Source: GCA-2683135 sp964507445 (GTDB lineage Bacteria; Planctomycetota; GCA-002687715). From it: a DNA stretch of 64,000 nucleotides. A program made the translations under genes and the position numbers. Every line of letters begins with the position of its first letter. Position 1 is the stretch's first letter. The notes under the pieces are model-generated. The model had not been told where the DNA came from. It made no database searches and was given only the letters and a program-made list of their open reading frames with translations. This document shows positions 1 through 7,699 of the stretch, piece by piece. The stretch is from contig CAZDQF010000001.1 in NCBI GenBank assembly GCA_964507445.1, forward strand, positions 434,001 through 498,000, written 5' to 3'.

Positions 1-1194
1 GTGCGCGCCTACTATCGCCGCAATCACTCGCCGGACTGGCGCGCCCGCCAGGACCGCCTGACAGCCCTGAAGGCCGACCTGAAGAAGACCGAGTCCTCCT
101 ATCCGCGCACCATGGTGATGCAGCAGTTGCCCAAGCCCCGTGGCACGCGGCTGCTGATCCGCGGCGAGTACGACAACCCGGGCGAAGAGGTCACCCCCAA
201 GGTGCCGGCCGTATTCAGCCCTCTGCGGGAGGGGCAGCCCAGAGACCGCCTGGCCCTGGCCCGCTGGATCACGGACCCCAAGCACCCGCTCACCGCCCGC
301 GTCTTCGTCAACCGCCTGTGGCAGATGCTGTTCGGCGCCGGCCTCGTGACCACCCCGGAGGACTTCGGCTCCCAGGGACACTACCCCTCCCACAAGCAGC
401 TCCTGGACTGGCTGGCGGTGGAGTTCGTCGAGAGCGGCTGGGACATTCAGCATGTCCTGAAGCTGATCCTGTCCTCCGACACCTACGGACAGCGCAGCCA
501 CATCAGCGCCGAAGGCCTCGCCCGCGACCCGCGCAACACCTGGCTCGCCCGCGGGCCTCGCCACCGCCTGGACGCCGAGGAGATCCGGGACGGCGCCCTG
601 CTCATGGGGGGACTCCTGGTGGAGCAAGTGGGCGGCAAGAGCGTGCGGCCCTACCAACCCAGCGGCGTCTGGCGCGCCGTCGGCTACACCAGCAGCAACA
701 CCGCCCAGTTCCGACGGGACAGCGGCGACGCCCTGTGGCGACGCAGCCTGTACACGTTCTGGAAGCGCACCGCCCCCCCGCCCACCATGTCCCTGTTCGA
801 CGCCCCCTCCCGCGAGGCGTGCTCCGTGAGCCGGTCCCAGACCAACACCCCGCTCCAGGCCCTGGCCCTGCTGAACGACATCCAGTTCGTGGAGGCGGCG
901 CGGGCGTTCGGACACCGAGCCATGACACGGAGCGCGGCCGACGACCGGGACAGGCTCCTCTGGATGTGGCGGTGGGCGACGTCGAGGCCCGCCGAGGCGG
1001 AAGAGCTCGCGGTCATGGAGTCTCTGCTGAAGAACGAACGCGATCACTACGGTGAACATCCGGACGACGCCAAACGCCTGGTGACGGTGGGAGAATCCAC
1101 CCTGGGCAAGGACGCGGACCCGGCGGAGCTGGCGGCGTGGATGTCCGTGGCCAACATGCTCCTCAACCTCGACGAGACGCTGACGAAGGGCTGA
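1..1194 (+). CDS. PSD1 (DUF1553) protein, C-terminal part only
   Basis: The reading frame is already open at base 1, so the gene starts upstream; the GTG at base 1 is just an in-frame codon. The 397 residues match the C-terminal DUF1553 half of Planctomycete PSD1 proteins: an '[22 protein letters not shown]' stretch near residue 80, 'GLV.TPEDFG..G..PSH..LLDWLA' near 112-140, and the typical '[19 protein letters not shown]' near 280. Family members are large secreted proteins of unknown biochemistry. They usually carry an N-terminal cytochrome-like PSCyt1 domain and DUF1549, here outside the window. The DUF1501 gene follows after 4 bases, so the two form an operon, the arrangement also found at 55517-59904. 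PSD1 identity is firm; function is unknown. Confidence 0.9.
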   Translation: MRAYYRRNHSPDWRARQDRLTALKADLKKTESSYPRTMVMQQLPKPRGTRLLIRGEYDNPGEEVTPKVPAVFSPLREGQPRDRLALARWITDPKHPLTARVFVNRLWQMLFGAGLVTTPEDFGSQGHYPSHKQLLDWLAVEFVESGWDIQHVLKLILSSDTYGQRSHISAEGLARDPRNTWLARGPRHRLDAEEIRDGALLMGGLLVEQVGGKSVRPYQPSGVWRAVGYTSSNTAQFRRDSGDALWRRSLYTFWKRTAPPPTMSLFDAPSREACSVSRSQTNTPLQALALLNDIQFVEAARAFGHRAMTRSAADDRDRLLWMWRWATSRPAEAEELAVMESLLKNERDHYGEHPDDAKRLVTVGESTLGKDADPAELAAWMSVANMLLNLDETLTKG

Positions 1195-1198
1195 TCTC

Positions 1199-2671
1199 AT
1201 GGACCCGATCCGGGAACACGCGCGACTCATGACCCGTCGGCACCTGCTCTCCCGATGCGCCAACGGCGTCGGAGGAGCGGCGCTGGCCTCGCTGCTCCAG
1301 GGGGACCTCTCCGCAGCTCCTGACGCCGCCCTGTCCGGCCCTCACTTCGCGCCGCGAGCCAAGCGCGTGATCCACCTGTTCATGTCCGGCGCCCCGTCCC
1401 AGATGGACACCTGGGACTACAAGCCCGAGATGGACAAGTGGTACGACAAGGACCTGCCCGAGTCCGTCTTCGCCGCCCCGCCGCGTCCCGGCGCGGAGCC
1501 CAAGCGCCAGCGCTTCACGACCATGACCTCCAACCAGACGCGGTTCCCCATCGCGCCGTCCATCTACAAGTTCCGGCGCGCCGGTGAGGTGGGGACGTGG
1601 ATCTCGGAGCTGCTACCGCACACCGCCACCATCGTGGACGACCTGGCGGTCATCCGCAGCGTGTGGACGGACGCCATCAACCATGACCCGGCCATGACCT
1701 TCGTCCAGACCGGGCACGAGCTCCCTGGCCGCCCCAGCATGGGATCGTGGATCGCGTACGGGCTCGGCAGCATGAACCAGCGGCTGCCCACCTACGTGGT
1801 GCTCACCGCCTCGTGGACCGGCAGGCGCGACGCCCAGGCCCTGTTCAGCCGCCTGTGGTCCACCGGCTTCATCCCCAGCGAACATCAGGGCGTGGCCCTC
1901 CGCTCCCAGGGCGATCCCGTGCTCTACCTCAACGACCCTCCGGGCATGGACCGCATGAGCAGGCGGCGGATCCTGGACGGGGTGGCCAGGCTCAACGCCC
2001 GGCTCCTGGAGGAGTCGGGAGACCCGGAGATCAACGCCCGGACGCAGCAGTACGAGATGGCCTACCGCATGCAGGAGTCGGTCCCGGAGCTCATGGACGT
2101 CGGCGACGAACCGCAGCACATCCTGGACCTGTACGGGCCCGATGTGGGCAAGAAGGGCACCTTCGCCGCCAGCTGCCTGCTGGCCCGCCGCATGGCAGAG
2201 CGGGACGTGCGCTTCGTCCAGATCTGGCACCGGGGCTGGGACCAGCACGGCAACCTCACGGGTGACCTGCCCAAGCAGTGCAAGGACATCGACCAACCCT
2301 GCGCCGCTCTCATCAAGGACCTCAAGCAGCGCGGGATGCTCGAAGACACCCTGGTCATCTGGACCACGGAGTTCGGCCGGACCACCTACTGCCAGGGCAA
2401 CCTGTCCCGCACCAACTACGGGCGGGACCATCACCCCCGGTGCTTCACCACGTGGCTCTGCGGCGGCGGCGTCAAGCCCGGCGTCCAGCTCGGCCAGACG
2501 GACGACTTCTCATACAACATCGTCCAGCGGCCGGTCCACGTCCACGACCTCAACGCCACCATCCTGCACCTGCTGGGCCTCGACCACGAACGCCTCACCC
2601 ACCGCTCCCAGGGGCGGGACTTCCGGCTCACGGACGTGCACGGAGACGTGGTCAGAGAGATCCTCGCCTGA
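1199..2671 (+). CDS. DUF1501 family protein (sulfatase-like fold, Tat-exported)
   Basis: This 490-residue DUF1501 protein belongs to the alkaline-phosphatase/sulfatase superfamily by fold and nearly always sits beside PSD1 proteins in Planctomycetes. A twin-arginine signal is visible (R13-R14, 'TRRHLLSR', then a small hydrophobic run), so export by Tat is likely; Met11 is a possible alternative start. Family hallmarks are '[18 protein letters not shown]' near residue 60, '[17 protein letters not shown]' near 145-160, and '[13 protein letters not shown]' with '[21 protein letters not shown]' near 390-425. It starts 4 bases after the PSD1 stop. Substrate is unknown. Its stop codon lies in a hairpin shared with the convergent DUF1579 gene. 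Confidence 0.92.
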   Translation: MDPIREHARLMTRRHLLSRCANGVGGAALASLLQGDLSAAPDAALSGPHFAPRAKRVIHLFMSGAPSQMDTWDYKPEMDKWYDKDLPESVFAAPPRPGAEPKRQRFTTMTSNQTRFPIAPSIYKFRRAGEVGTWISELLPHTATIVDDLAVIRSVWTDAINHDPAMTFVQTGHELPGRPSMGSWIAYGLGSMNQRLPTYVVLTASWTGRRDAQALFSRLWSTGFIPSEHQGVALRSQGDPVLYLNDPPGMDRMSRRRILDGVARLNARLLEESGDPEINARTQQYEMAYRMQESVPELMDVGDEPQHILDLYGPDVGKKGTFAASCLLARRMAERDVRFVQIWHRGWDQHGNLTGDLPKQCKDIDQPCAALIKDLKQRGMLEDTLVIWTTEFGRTTYCQGNLSRTNYGRDHHPRCFTTWLCGGGVKPGVQLGQTDDFSYNIVQRPVHVHDLNATILHLLGLDHERLTHRSQGRDFRLTDVHGDVVREILA

Positions 2672-2698
2672 GCGCGACCCTCCTGCCCTGGATCAGGC
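2666..2698. terminator. possible weak hairpin between convergent genes
   Basis: GCCTGA (2666-2671) and TCAGGC (2693-2698) are exact reverse complements with a 21-base loop. The arms contain the stop codons of the DUF1501 gene and of the convergent DUF1579 gene. There is no T-tract, so termination is only a possibility. Confidence 0.3.
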
Positions 2699-3184
2699 CC
2701 GCTCGTACTCGTAGGTGAACAGCTTCACCTCCATGCCCTCGGGCATGGTGACGTACATGCTGAACACGTGACTGTCGGGACCGGTGATCGCCATGGTCAT
2801 GCGATAGTCCCGCTCTCCCCCCATGGCCGGCATGAAGCCCCGCCCGGCCATGTCGATGGTCATGGCGTCCGGGTCGAGGGTCCCTTCGTAGGCGCACGGC
2901 ACCGGGGACGTGGAGTCCACCCACTGCCCCACCATGCGCTCCTTGAACGGGTCGAAACCGAGGGTCGCCCTGCCCTGGAAGGAGAAGGGGCCCGGCATCT
3001 CGCACTCGAACAGGCTGACGGTCCAGTACGGGCCCAGGGCCTCCACCGTCTCCCGCGCCTCCACCTCCATGGGCGGCTGGCTCGGGTCCATGTAGTAGGA
3101 ACAGCGGACCTTCCACTGACCGACACGGCTCTGGATCATCTCGTGGGCCGGCGTCGGCGCCGGGGGCATGTAGGGTTCACTCAT
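2693..3184 (-). CDS. DUF1579 family protein
   Basis: The 163 residues fit DUF1579 over most of their length: 'RVGQWKVRCSYYMDPSQPP' near the N-terminus, then 'FQGRATLGFDPFKERMVGQW', then a closing 'GMEVKLFTYEYE'. DUF1579 proteins are small, probably lipocalin-like beta proteins without an assigned reaction. No signal peptide is visible, so a cytoplasmic location is likely, unlike most neighbours. The ATG at 3184 has a clear Shine-Dalgarno AAGGAG six bases upstream (3191-3196 on the plus strand) and a TACGGT -10-like element at 3214-3219, so this gene appears to have an ordinary leader. It is transcribed divergently from the sulfatase. Confidence 0.85.
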   Translation of the reverse strand: MSEPYMPPAPTPAHEMIQSRVGQWKVRCSYYMDPSQPPMEVEARETVEALGPYWTVSLFECEMPGPFSFQGRATLGFDPFKERMVGQWVDSTSPVPCAYEGTLDPDAMTIDMAGRGFMPAMGGERDYRMTMAITGPDSHVFSMYVTMPEGMEVKLFTYEYERA

Positions 3185-3213
3185 GACGTGCTCCTTGAGG
3201 GGATCGATCAGGC

Positions 3214-3219
3214 ACCGTA
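3214..3219 (-). promoter_or_regulatory. -10-like TACGGT for the DUF1579 gene
   Basis: TACGGT on the minus strand lies 29 bases upstream of the ATG at 3184, leaving room for the AAGGAG ribosome site. No convincing -35 is visible. Confidence 0.4.
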
Positions 3220-3275
3220 CCAGCTACGGAGCTCCCCGGCCCGGGAGGCACCGTCACGGGACCACGGACAGGGGC

Positions 3276-3281
3276 TACCAT
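3276..3281 (+). promoter_or_regulatory. -10-like TACCAT, leaderless start of sulfatase
   Basis: TACCAT ends six bases before the ATG at 3288. No Shine-Dalgarno is present. The same TANNAT-6-start spacing recurs at other genes in the window, so transcription probably begins at or next to the start codon. Confidence 0.6.
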
Positions 3282-3287
3282 GAGCCC

Positions 3288-4664
3288 ATGCGCACCCTCC
3301 CGGTCCTGATCCTCCTGGTCCTCGACGTCGTCGCTCAGCGCCCCAACGTCATCCTCATGATGTCCGATGACCAGGGATGGGGTGACGCCGGATACCAGGG
3401 ACATCCGGTGCTCAAGACGCCGAACCTGGACGCCATGGCGGCCGCCGGAGTGCGCTTCCATCGTTGGTACGCGGGGGCCCCCGTGTGCTCCCCCACCCGG
3501 GCCACCTGCCTGACCGGCCGGCACCACCTGCGCGCCGGCATCACGGGCGCCAACACGGGGCACCTGCCGGTCTCGGAGCCCAACCTCGCCGCCGCCCTCA
3601 AGCGGGCCGGCTACCGCACCGGGCACTTCGGCAAGTGGCACCTGGGCACCCTCACCAAGGACGTCAAGGACAGCAACCGCGGCGGCACCCCGGCGGGGCG
3701 ACGGCACTACGCGCCGCCATGGGACCGGGGCTTCGACGTCTGCTTCTCCACGGAGGCCAAGGTCCCGACCTTCGACCCCATGCGCACGCCTCCGCCATGG
3801 GCCGGCGGCGTCCCGAGGAAGGCCACCACCGGCGCCCCCTACGGCACCCGGTACTGGACCGGCCCGGGACGACCGGTGCCCGACTCGGCCCTCGCCGACC
3901 GCGACGACAGCGAGCTCATCGCCGAACAAGCCACCGTCTTCATCAGGGAGTCCGCCCGCTCCAGGACACCGTTCCTGGCCGTCGTCTGGTTCCACGCCCC
4001 TCACCTGCCGGTCGTGGCCAGCGAAGCGGACCAGCAGCCCTACGCCGCCGAATCACGGGATCGACATCGCCATTACCTGGGCTGCATCACCGCCATGGAT
4101 CGGGCCATCGGGAACGTCAGAGCTGCCCTGCGGGAGGCGAAGGTGGCGGACCACACCATGCTCTGGTTCTGCGCCGACAACGGACCGGAAGGGAGGACGG
4201 GACGCGCCCCTGGATCATCCGGCGGGCTCCGCGGCCGCAAGCGCGACCTGCATGAAGGAGGCATCCGCGTGCCCGGACTCCTCGAATGGCCTGGTCGCTT
4301 CCGCACCCCAAGATCAGTGGCCGCTCCCTGCAGCACCCTGGACTACCTGCCCACCATCCTCGTCGCCACCGGCGCCACCCTGAAGGAAGGGGCGCCGCCC
4401 CTGGACGGCGTCAACATCCTCCCCCTCGTGGATGACCCCAGGGCCAGACGGGAGCGCTCCATCCCGTTCGCCTTCAAGGGACGAGCCGCCCTCATTCAGG
4501 GCTCATGGAAGATCGTCCGCGCCTCTGAAGCCGGCGCTTTCTCCCTCCACGACCTGCAAGCGGACCCCACGGAGCAGGTCGATCTGGCGGCGAAGCGGCC
4601 TGAGATTCATGGTCGCCTGACCGCTGCATGGGAGCGCTTCTCCGCGTCATTGCCGCCCCGGTGA
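3288..4664 (+). CDS. secreted sulfatase (formylglycine-dependent)
   Basis: A 458-residue type I sulfatase that should hydrolyse sulfate esters, probably on a glycan. After a short signal peptide (about residues 1-16, ending VVAQ) come the metal-binding 'DDQGWGD' (Asp27, Asp28) and the sulfatase signature C-S-P-T-R (Cys67 to Arg71), whose cysteine is the residue converted to formylglycine. 'GKWHLG' near 120 and 'ADNGPEG' near 300 supply further active-site residues. The frame is open back to 3183, but ATG 3288 begins the signal peptide and sits six bases after a TACCAT element. No formylglycine-generating enzyme is in the window. Substrate cannot be read from the sequence; a sequence-similarity placement in the S1 subfamilies would be needed. 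Confidence 0.93.
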   Translation: MRTLPVLILLVLDVVAQRPNVILMMSDDQGWGDAGYQGHPVLKTPNLDAMAAAGVRFHRWYAGAPVCSPTRATCLTGRHHLRAGITGANTGHLPVSEPNLAAALKRAGYRTGHFGKWHLGTLTKDVKDSNRGGTPAGRRHYAPPWDRGFDVCFSTEAKVPTFDPMRTPPPWAGGVPRKATTGAPYGTRYWTGPGRPVPDSALADRDDSELIAEQATVFIRESARSRTPFLAVVWFHAPHLPVVASEADQQPYAAESRDRHRHYLGCITAMDRAIGNVRAALREAKVADHTMLWFCADNGPEGRTGRAPGSSGGLRGRKRDLHEGGIRVPGLLEWPGRFRTPRSVAAPCSTLDYLPTILVATGATLKEGAPPLDGVNILPLVDDPRARRERSIPFAFKGRAALIQGSWKIVRASEAGAFSLHDLQADPTEQVDLAAKRPEIHGRLTAAWERFSASLPPR

Positions 4665-4679
4665 TCCGTTCCCTTCTGC

Positions 4680-4685
4680 TACGCT
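4680..4685 (+). promoter_or_regulatory. -10-like TACGCT before GTG start
   Basis: TACGCT ends five bases before the GTG at 4691. This supports that codon over the ATG at 4628, which would overlap the sulfatase gene by 37 bases. Confidence 0.45.
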
Positions 4686-4690
4686 CAGGC

Positions 4691-6337
4691 GTGCTCTCAT
4701 CGCTGCAAGCAGCCGCATCCTGGGCCCTGTTGCTGGGGTCCCTCGCGGCCCAGTCCTACCTGATCCCGCGCACGCCTCACGTGGAGGGCGGGGTGCCGCC
4801 GCCCGGCGTCTCCCCCTGCATCTACGCCGACTTCAACGGCGACGGCTACGGTGACCTCGTCCTGTGGATCGCCACCACGTTGGATTGCCACCTGGGGACC
4901 CCCACCGGCTCCTTCGTCTCCACCGGACCGGTCCAGACTCCCGCCGGGTTGCCCAACACCTGGTCGCTTCGGGAGATGCTCCTCGGCCCGGCGGACCTGG
5001 ACGACGACGGCGACCTGGACATCATCCGCGGCGGCCTGTTCGGCCCGAGGCCCGTCATCAACCAGGGGGCAGGGGCGTTCAACGTCGGCGGGGGCCCCAC
5101 CTGGCCCATCAGCGCCTTCGACATGGCCATCGACGACATGGACGGGGTGTCGCCGGTGGAGCTGATCTACCCCGAGCTGTTCGCCAGCGGCGTCGGCACC
5201 GCGGTCAGCCTCGCCACCTACGACGCCGTAAGCGACAACCTGGTCCCCCAACTCACCATCCCCACCGGCCCGTGCACGGGGGTGCGCACCGGCGACTTCA
5301 ACGGAGACGGGGCGCGAGACATCCTGGTGCTGGGCGTCGGACCGGGCGGCGGCATGGAGTTCTTTGTGCTCGCCGGCAACGGGTTGGGCACGGGCTACAA
5401 CCAGGCCGGCCCCTTCCCCATGCTCTCCACCACCACCGGAGCGGGCCCCGTCGGCGTGAGCCCCATGATCGGCGACCTCACGGGGGACGGGATCGACGAC
5501 GTCTTCACCGAGACGGACATCCCCGGGACCTTCAGCCTGCACGCTGGAGTCGCCGCCGCTACCGGCAACAACATCCTGGCCGCACCCGTCACCATCACCG
5601 TCCCCTGGACCCCCTGCATGCTCCCTACCGGCCCCGTGAGGGCCCGCATCGCCGACATCGACGCGGACGGGTTGCTCGATCTGATCTGGAGCACCTGCGT
5701 CACTCCCGGCAGCTCATGGGGGGTTTCGGACTGGGTCCTTCGGGTGTGGCGCGGTCTTGGAGGAGGGACCTTCGGCGCGCCCACGGACATGCCCCTGCTG
5801 GCGTCCGTGTTCTACGACTACGGCCCCGCCTTCTTCGACCTGGAGGACGTCGACGGAGATGGCGACCAGGACCTGGCTTACGGGTCCGTCTCCTGGTTCT
5901 TGTGGGACCTGTGGCTGCAGCAGAACGAGAACCGGGCCATCCTCGGACCGGGCACCGGCCCCGTCGGCGGCGTGGCACCCACCCAGTCCTTCAGCCCGCT
6001 CCAGCCCGGCGCCGTGTTCACCGTCGGCCTCGACGGCGCGGCACCCAACGTGACGGCTGCGCTGGGCATCTCCACCAACAGCTACCTGCCCGCGGCGAGC
6101 GCCGGCCCCATCTGGCTGGACACCCAGCCGGGCGCTCTCATCTGGCCCGCCGCGGGTGCGGGGACGTTCACCACCACGGCCAACGGGACCGCCGCTCTGT
6201 CGGTCACCATCCCCGTGTCCACACCGCCCGGCGCCACCCTGTTCACCCAGTGGATCGCTCAGAGCCCGGCCGGAGGCTACACCCTGTTCGGGAGCACCTG
6301 GGCCCTCTCCGAGGGCCGCACCCTGATCCTGTTCTGA
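4691..6337 (+). CDS. secreted FG-GAP/VCBS repeat protein
   Basis: A 548-residue extracellular protein built from about six FG-GAP-type calcium-binding loops of the form D-x-[ND]-x-D-G-x-x-D-[LI]: 'DFNGDGYGDLVLW', 'DLDDDGDLDIIRG', 'DFNGDGARDILVL', 'DLTGDGIDDVFTE', 'DIDADGLLDLIWS' and 'DVDGDGDQDLAYG'. Such repeats usually form a beta-propeller. The last 130 or so residues form a separate beta-rich domain ending in an aromatic residue, resembling the ends of other secreted proteins here. The start is GTG 4691, giving the signal 'LLLGSLAAQ'. The frame is also open from ATG 4628, but that start adds an unlikely N-terminus overlapping the sulfatase. No enzyme motif is visible; adhesion or surface binding is a guess. 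Confidence 0.85.
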   Translation: MLSSLQAAASWALLLGSLAAQSYLIPRTPHVEGGVPPPGVSPCIYADFNGDGYGDLVLWIATTLDCHLGTPTGSFVSTGPVQTPAGLPNTWSLREMLLGPADLDDDGDLDIIRGGLFGPRPVINQGAGAFNVGGGPTWPISAFDMAIDDMDGVSPVELIYPELFASGVGTAVSLATYDAVSDNLVPQLTIPTGPCTGVRTGDFNGDGARDILVLGVGPGGGMEFFVLAGNGLGTGYNQAGPFPMLSTTTGAGPVGVSPMIGDLTGDGIDDVFTETDIPGTFSLHAGVAAATGNNILAAPVTITVPWTPCMLPTGPVRARIADIDADGLLDLIWSTCVTPGSSWGVSDWVLRVWRGLGGGTFGAPTDMPLLASVFYDYGPAFFDLEDVDGDGDQDLAYGSVSWFLWDLWLQQNENRAILGPGTGPVGGVAPTQSFSPLQPGAVFTVGLDGAAPNVTAALGISTNSYLPAASAGPIWLDTQPGALIWPAAGAGTFTTTANGTAALSVTIPVSTPPGATLFTQWIAQSPAGGYTLFGSTWALSEGRTLILF

Positions 6338-6353
6338 GCCCGCCGCCGCTCAG
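6334..6353. terminator. short convergent hairpin containing both stop codons
   Basis: CTGAGC (6334-6339) pairs exactly with GCTCAG (6348-6353) around an 8-base loop. The stop codons of the FG-GAP gene and of the convergent DUF1552 gene lie inside the two arms. No T-tract; weak bidirectional terminator at best. Confidence 0.4.
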
Positions 6354-7690
6354 ATATCCAGGGCGCCGGTGCTGTCGGCGAACGACGCGCGCTTCAGGCC
6401 CAGCTTGCTCATGATGGCCAGGTGGAGGTTCGCCATGGGGGTGTGACGCGCCAGGGTCTGGTGACGGCCAGGCTTCAAGCGCCCGCCGCCGCCGCCGGCG
6501 ACCAGGACCGGCACCCGCATGTGATCGTGGCGATTGCCGTCACCGATGCCCGACCCGAACATCACCATGGACTGACGGAGCAGCGACGCCCCGGGCTCGC
6601 CCTTCCCATCGAGCACACCGATGAAACGAGCGAACTGCTCTCCGTGCCAGCGATCGATGCGGCGGATGTCCGCCAACATGGACGCCTTGTTCTTGTGGTG
6701 CGACAGGGTGTGATGCCCTTCCGACACCCCGGCCATGCGATAACTCCGGTTGCTACCGGCGTTCCCGAGCATGAGGGTCACCGTTCGGGTCAGGTCGGTC
6801 TCGAAGGCGATGGCGATGAGGTCGTACATGAGCCCGAGCCGGGACTCGTAGCCTCGACGATCCCGCCCCAGCAGGTGCACGGGCACATCGTCAACGGGCG
6901 CGTCTTCGGCCATCTCGGAGGTGAGGCGCCGCTCCACTTCGCGGATCGAGTCCAGATACTGGGTCAGCTTGGCTCGGTCGGCGCCGCCGAGGCGGCGCAG
7001 CAGGCGACGGGCGTCGTCCCGGGCGAAGTCCAGGATGCTGCGCCGATCCATGGCACGGGCGAGCCGTTCCTTGCCGGACACCAGCTCCGTCGGGTCTCCG
7101 AACAGCCGCCGGAACACCTCCTTGGGCTTGATCTCCTTGGGCACCGGGGTGGTGGGTGAACGCCAGGAGACGTTGTTGGAGTAGGCGCAGGCGTACCCGG
7201 AGTCGCAGACTCCCGCCAGACGCCCGCCCTCGAGACCCAGCTCCAGGGACGCGAACCGCGTGGTCCGCCCCACCGCCTTGGCGATGAGTTGGTCCACGGA
7301 GACCCCGGCCCGGATGTTCCGTCCACCGGTCTTCCTGGGATGAACGCAGGTCAGGTAGGTGGAGGCGTTGCGGGCGTGATCCCCGGGTCCATCTCCATGA
7401 GCCCGTCCGCCGTCGATGGCCAGCCCCGAGAACACGGACACCTGATCCCGGTAGGGCTCCAGCGGATCCAGGGTGTGGCCGAACCGGTAGCCCCGTCCCT
7501 CTCCCTCCGGTGTCCAGTCGTCCATCTTGACGCCGTTGGGGAAGAAGATGAAGCACGCCCGCACGGGCGCGTCGGCTCGAGGCGTCAACGCCGGCGCCAT
7601 GGCGGAGAGCCACGGGAGGGCGATGGCGGAGCCAGCGCCGCGGAGAACGGCGCGGCGGGAGAGCCGAAGCTTCCGGATCACGTTCGCCAT
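6350..7690 (-). CDS. DUF1552 family protein, Tat-exported
   Basis: A 446-residue DUF1552 protein, a Planctomycete-enriched family predicted to share the alkaline-phosphatase-like fold. A twin-arginine signal is clear ('LSRRAVLRGAGSAIALPWL', R12-R13). Typical blocks follow: 'FFPNGVKMDDWTPEGEG' near 50, 'GGRNIRAGVSVDQLIA' near 122, 'YSNNVSWRSP.TP.PKEI.P..VF..LFG' near 170-197, and a C-terminal 'FGSGIGDGNRHDHMRVPVLVAGGGGGRL'. It follows the DUF1592 gene after 9 bases in one operon, the standard pairing; a paralogous pair lies at 16604-19733. Biochemical activity is unknown. Confidence 0.92.
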   Translation of the reverse strand: MANVIRKLRLSRRAVLRGAGSAIALPWLSAMAPALTPRADAPVRACFIFFPNGVKMDDWTPEGEGRGYRFGHTLDPLEPYRDQVSVFSGLAIDGGRAHGDGPGDHARNASTYLTCVHPRKTGGRNIRAGVSVDQLIAKAVGRTTRFASLELGLEGGRLAGVCDSGYACAYSNNVSWRSPTTPVPKEIKPKEVFRRLFGDPTELVSGKERLARAMDRRSILDFARDDARRLLRRLGGADRAKLTQYLDSIREVERRLTSEMAEDAPVDDVPVHLLGRDRRGYESRLGLMYDLIAIAFETDLTRTVTLMLGNAGSNRSYRMAGVSEGHHTLSHHKNKASMLADIRRIDRWHGEQFARFIGVLDGKGEPGASLLRQSMVMFGSGIGDGNRHDHMRVPVLVAGGGGGRLKPGRHQTLARHTPMANLHLAIMSKLGLKRASFADSTGALDI

Positions 7691-7699
7691 GACTACAGC

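Noticed and set aside
4628..4690. ATG 4628 as start of the FG-GAP gene
   Set aside because: It would overlap the sulfatase by 37 bases, while GTG 4691 gives a clean signal peptide and follows TACGCT.
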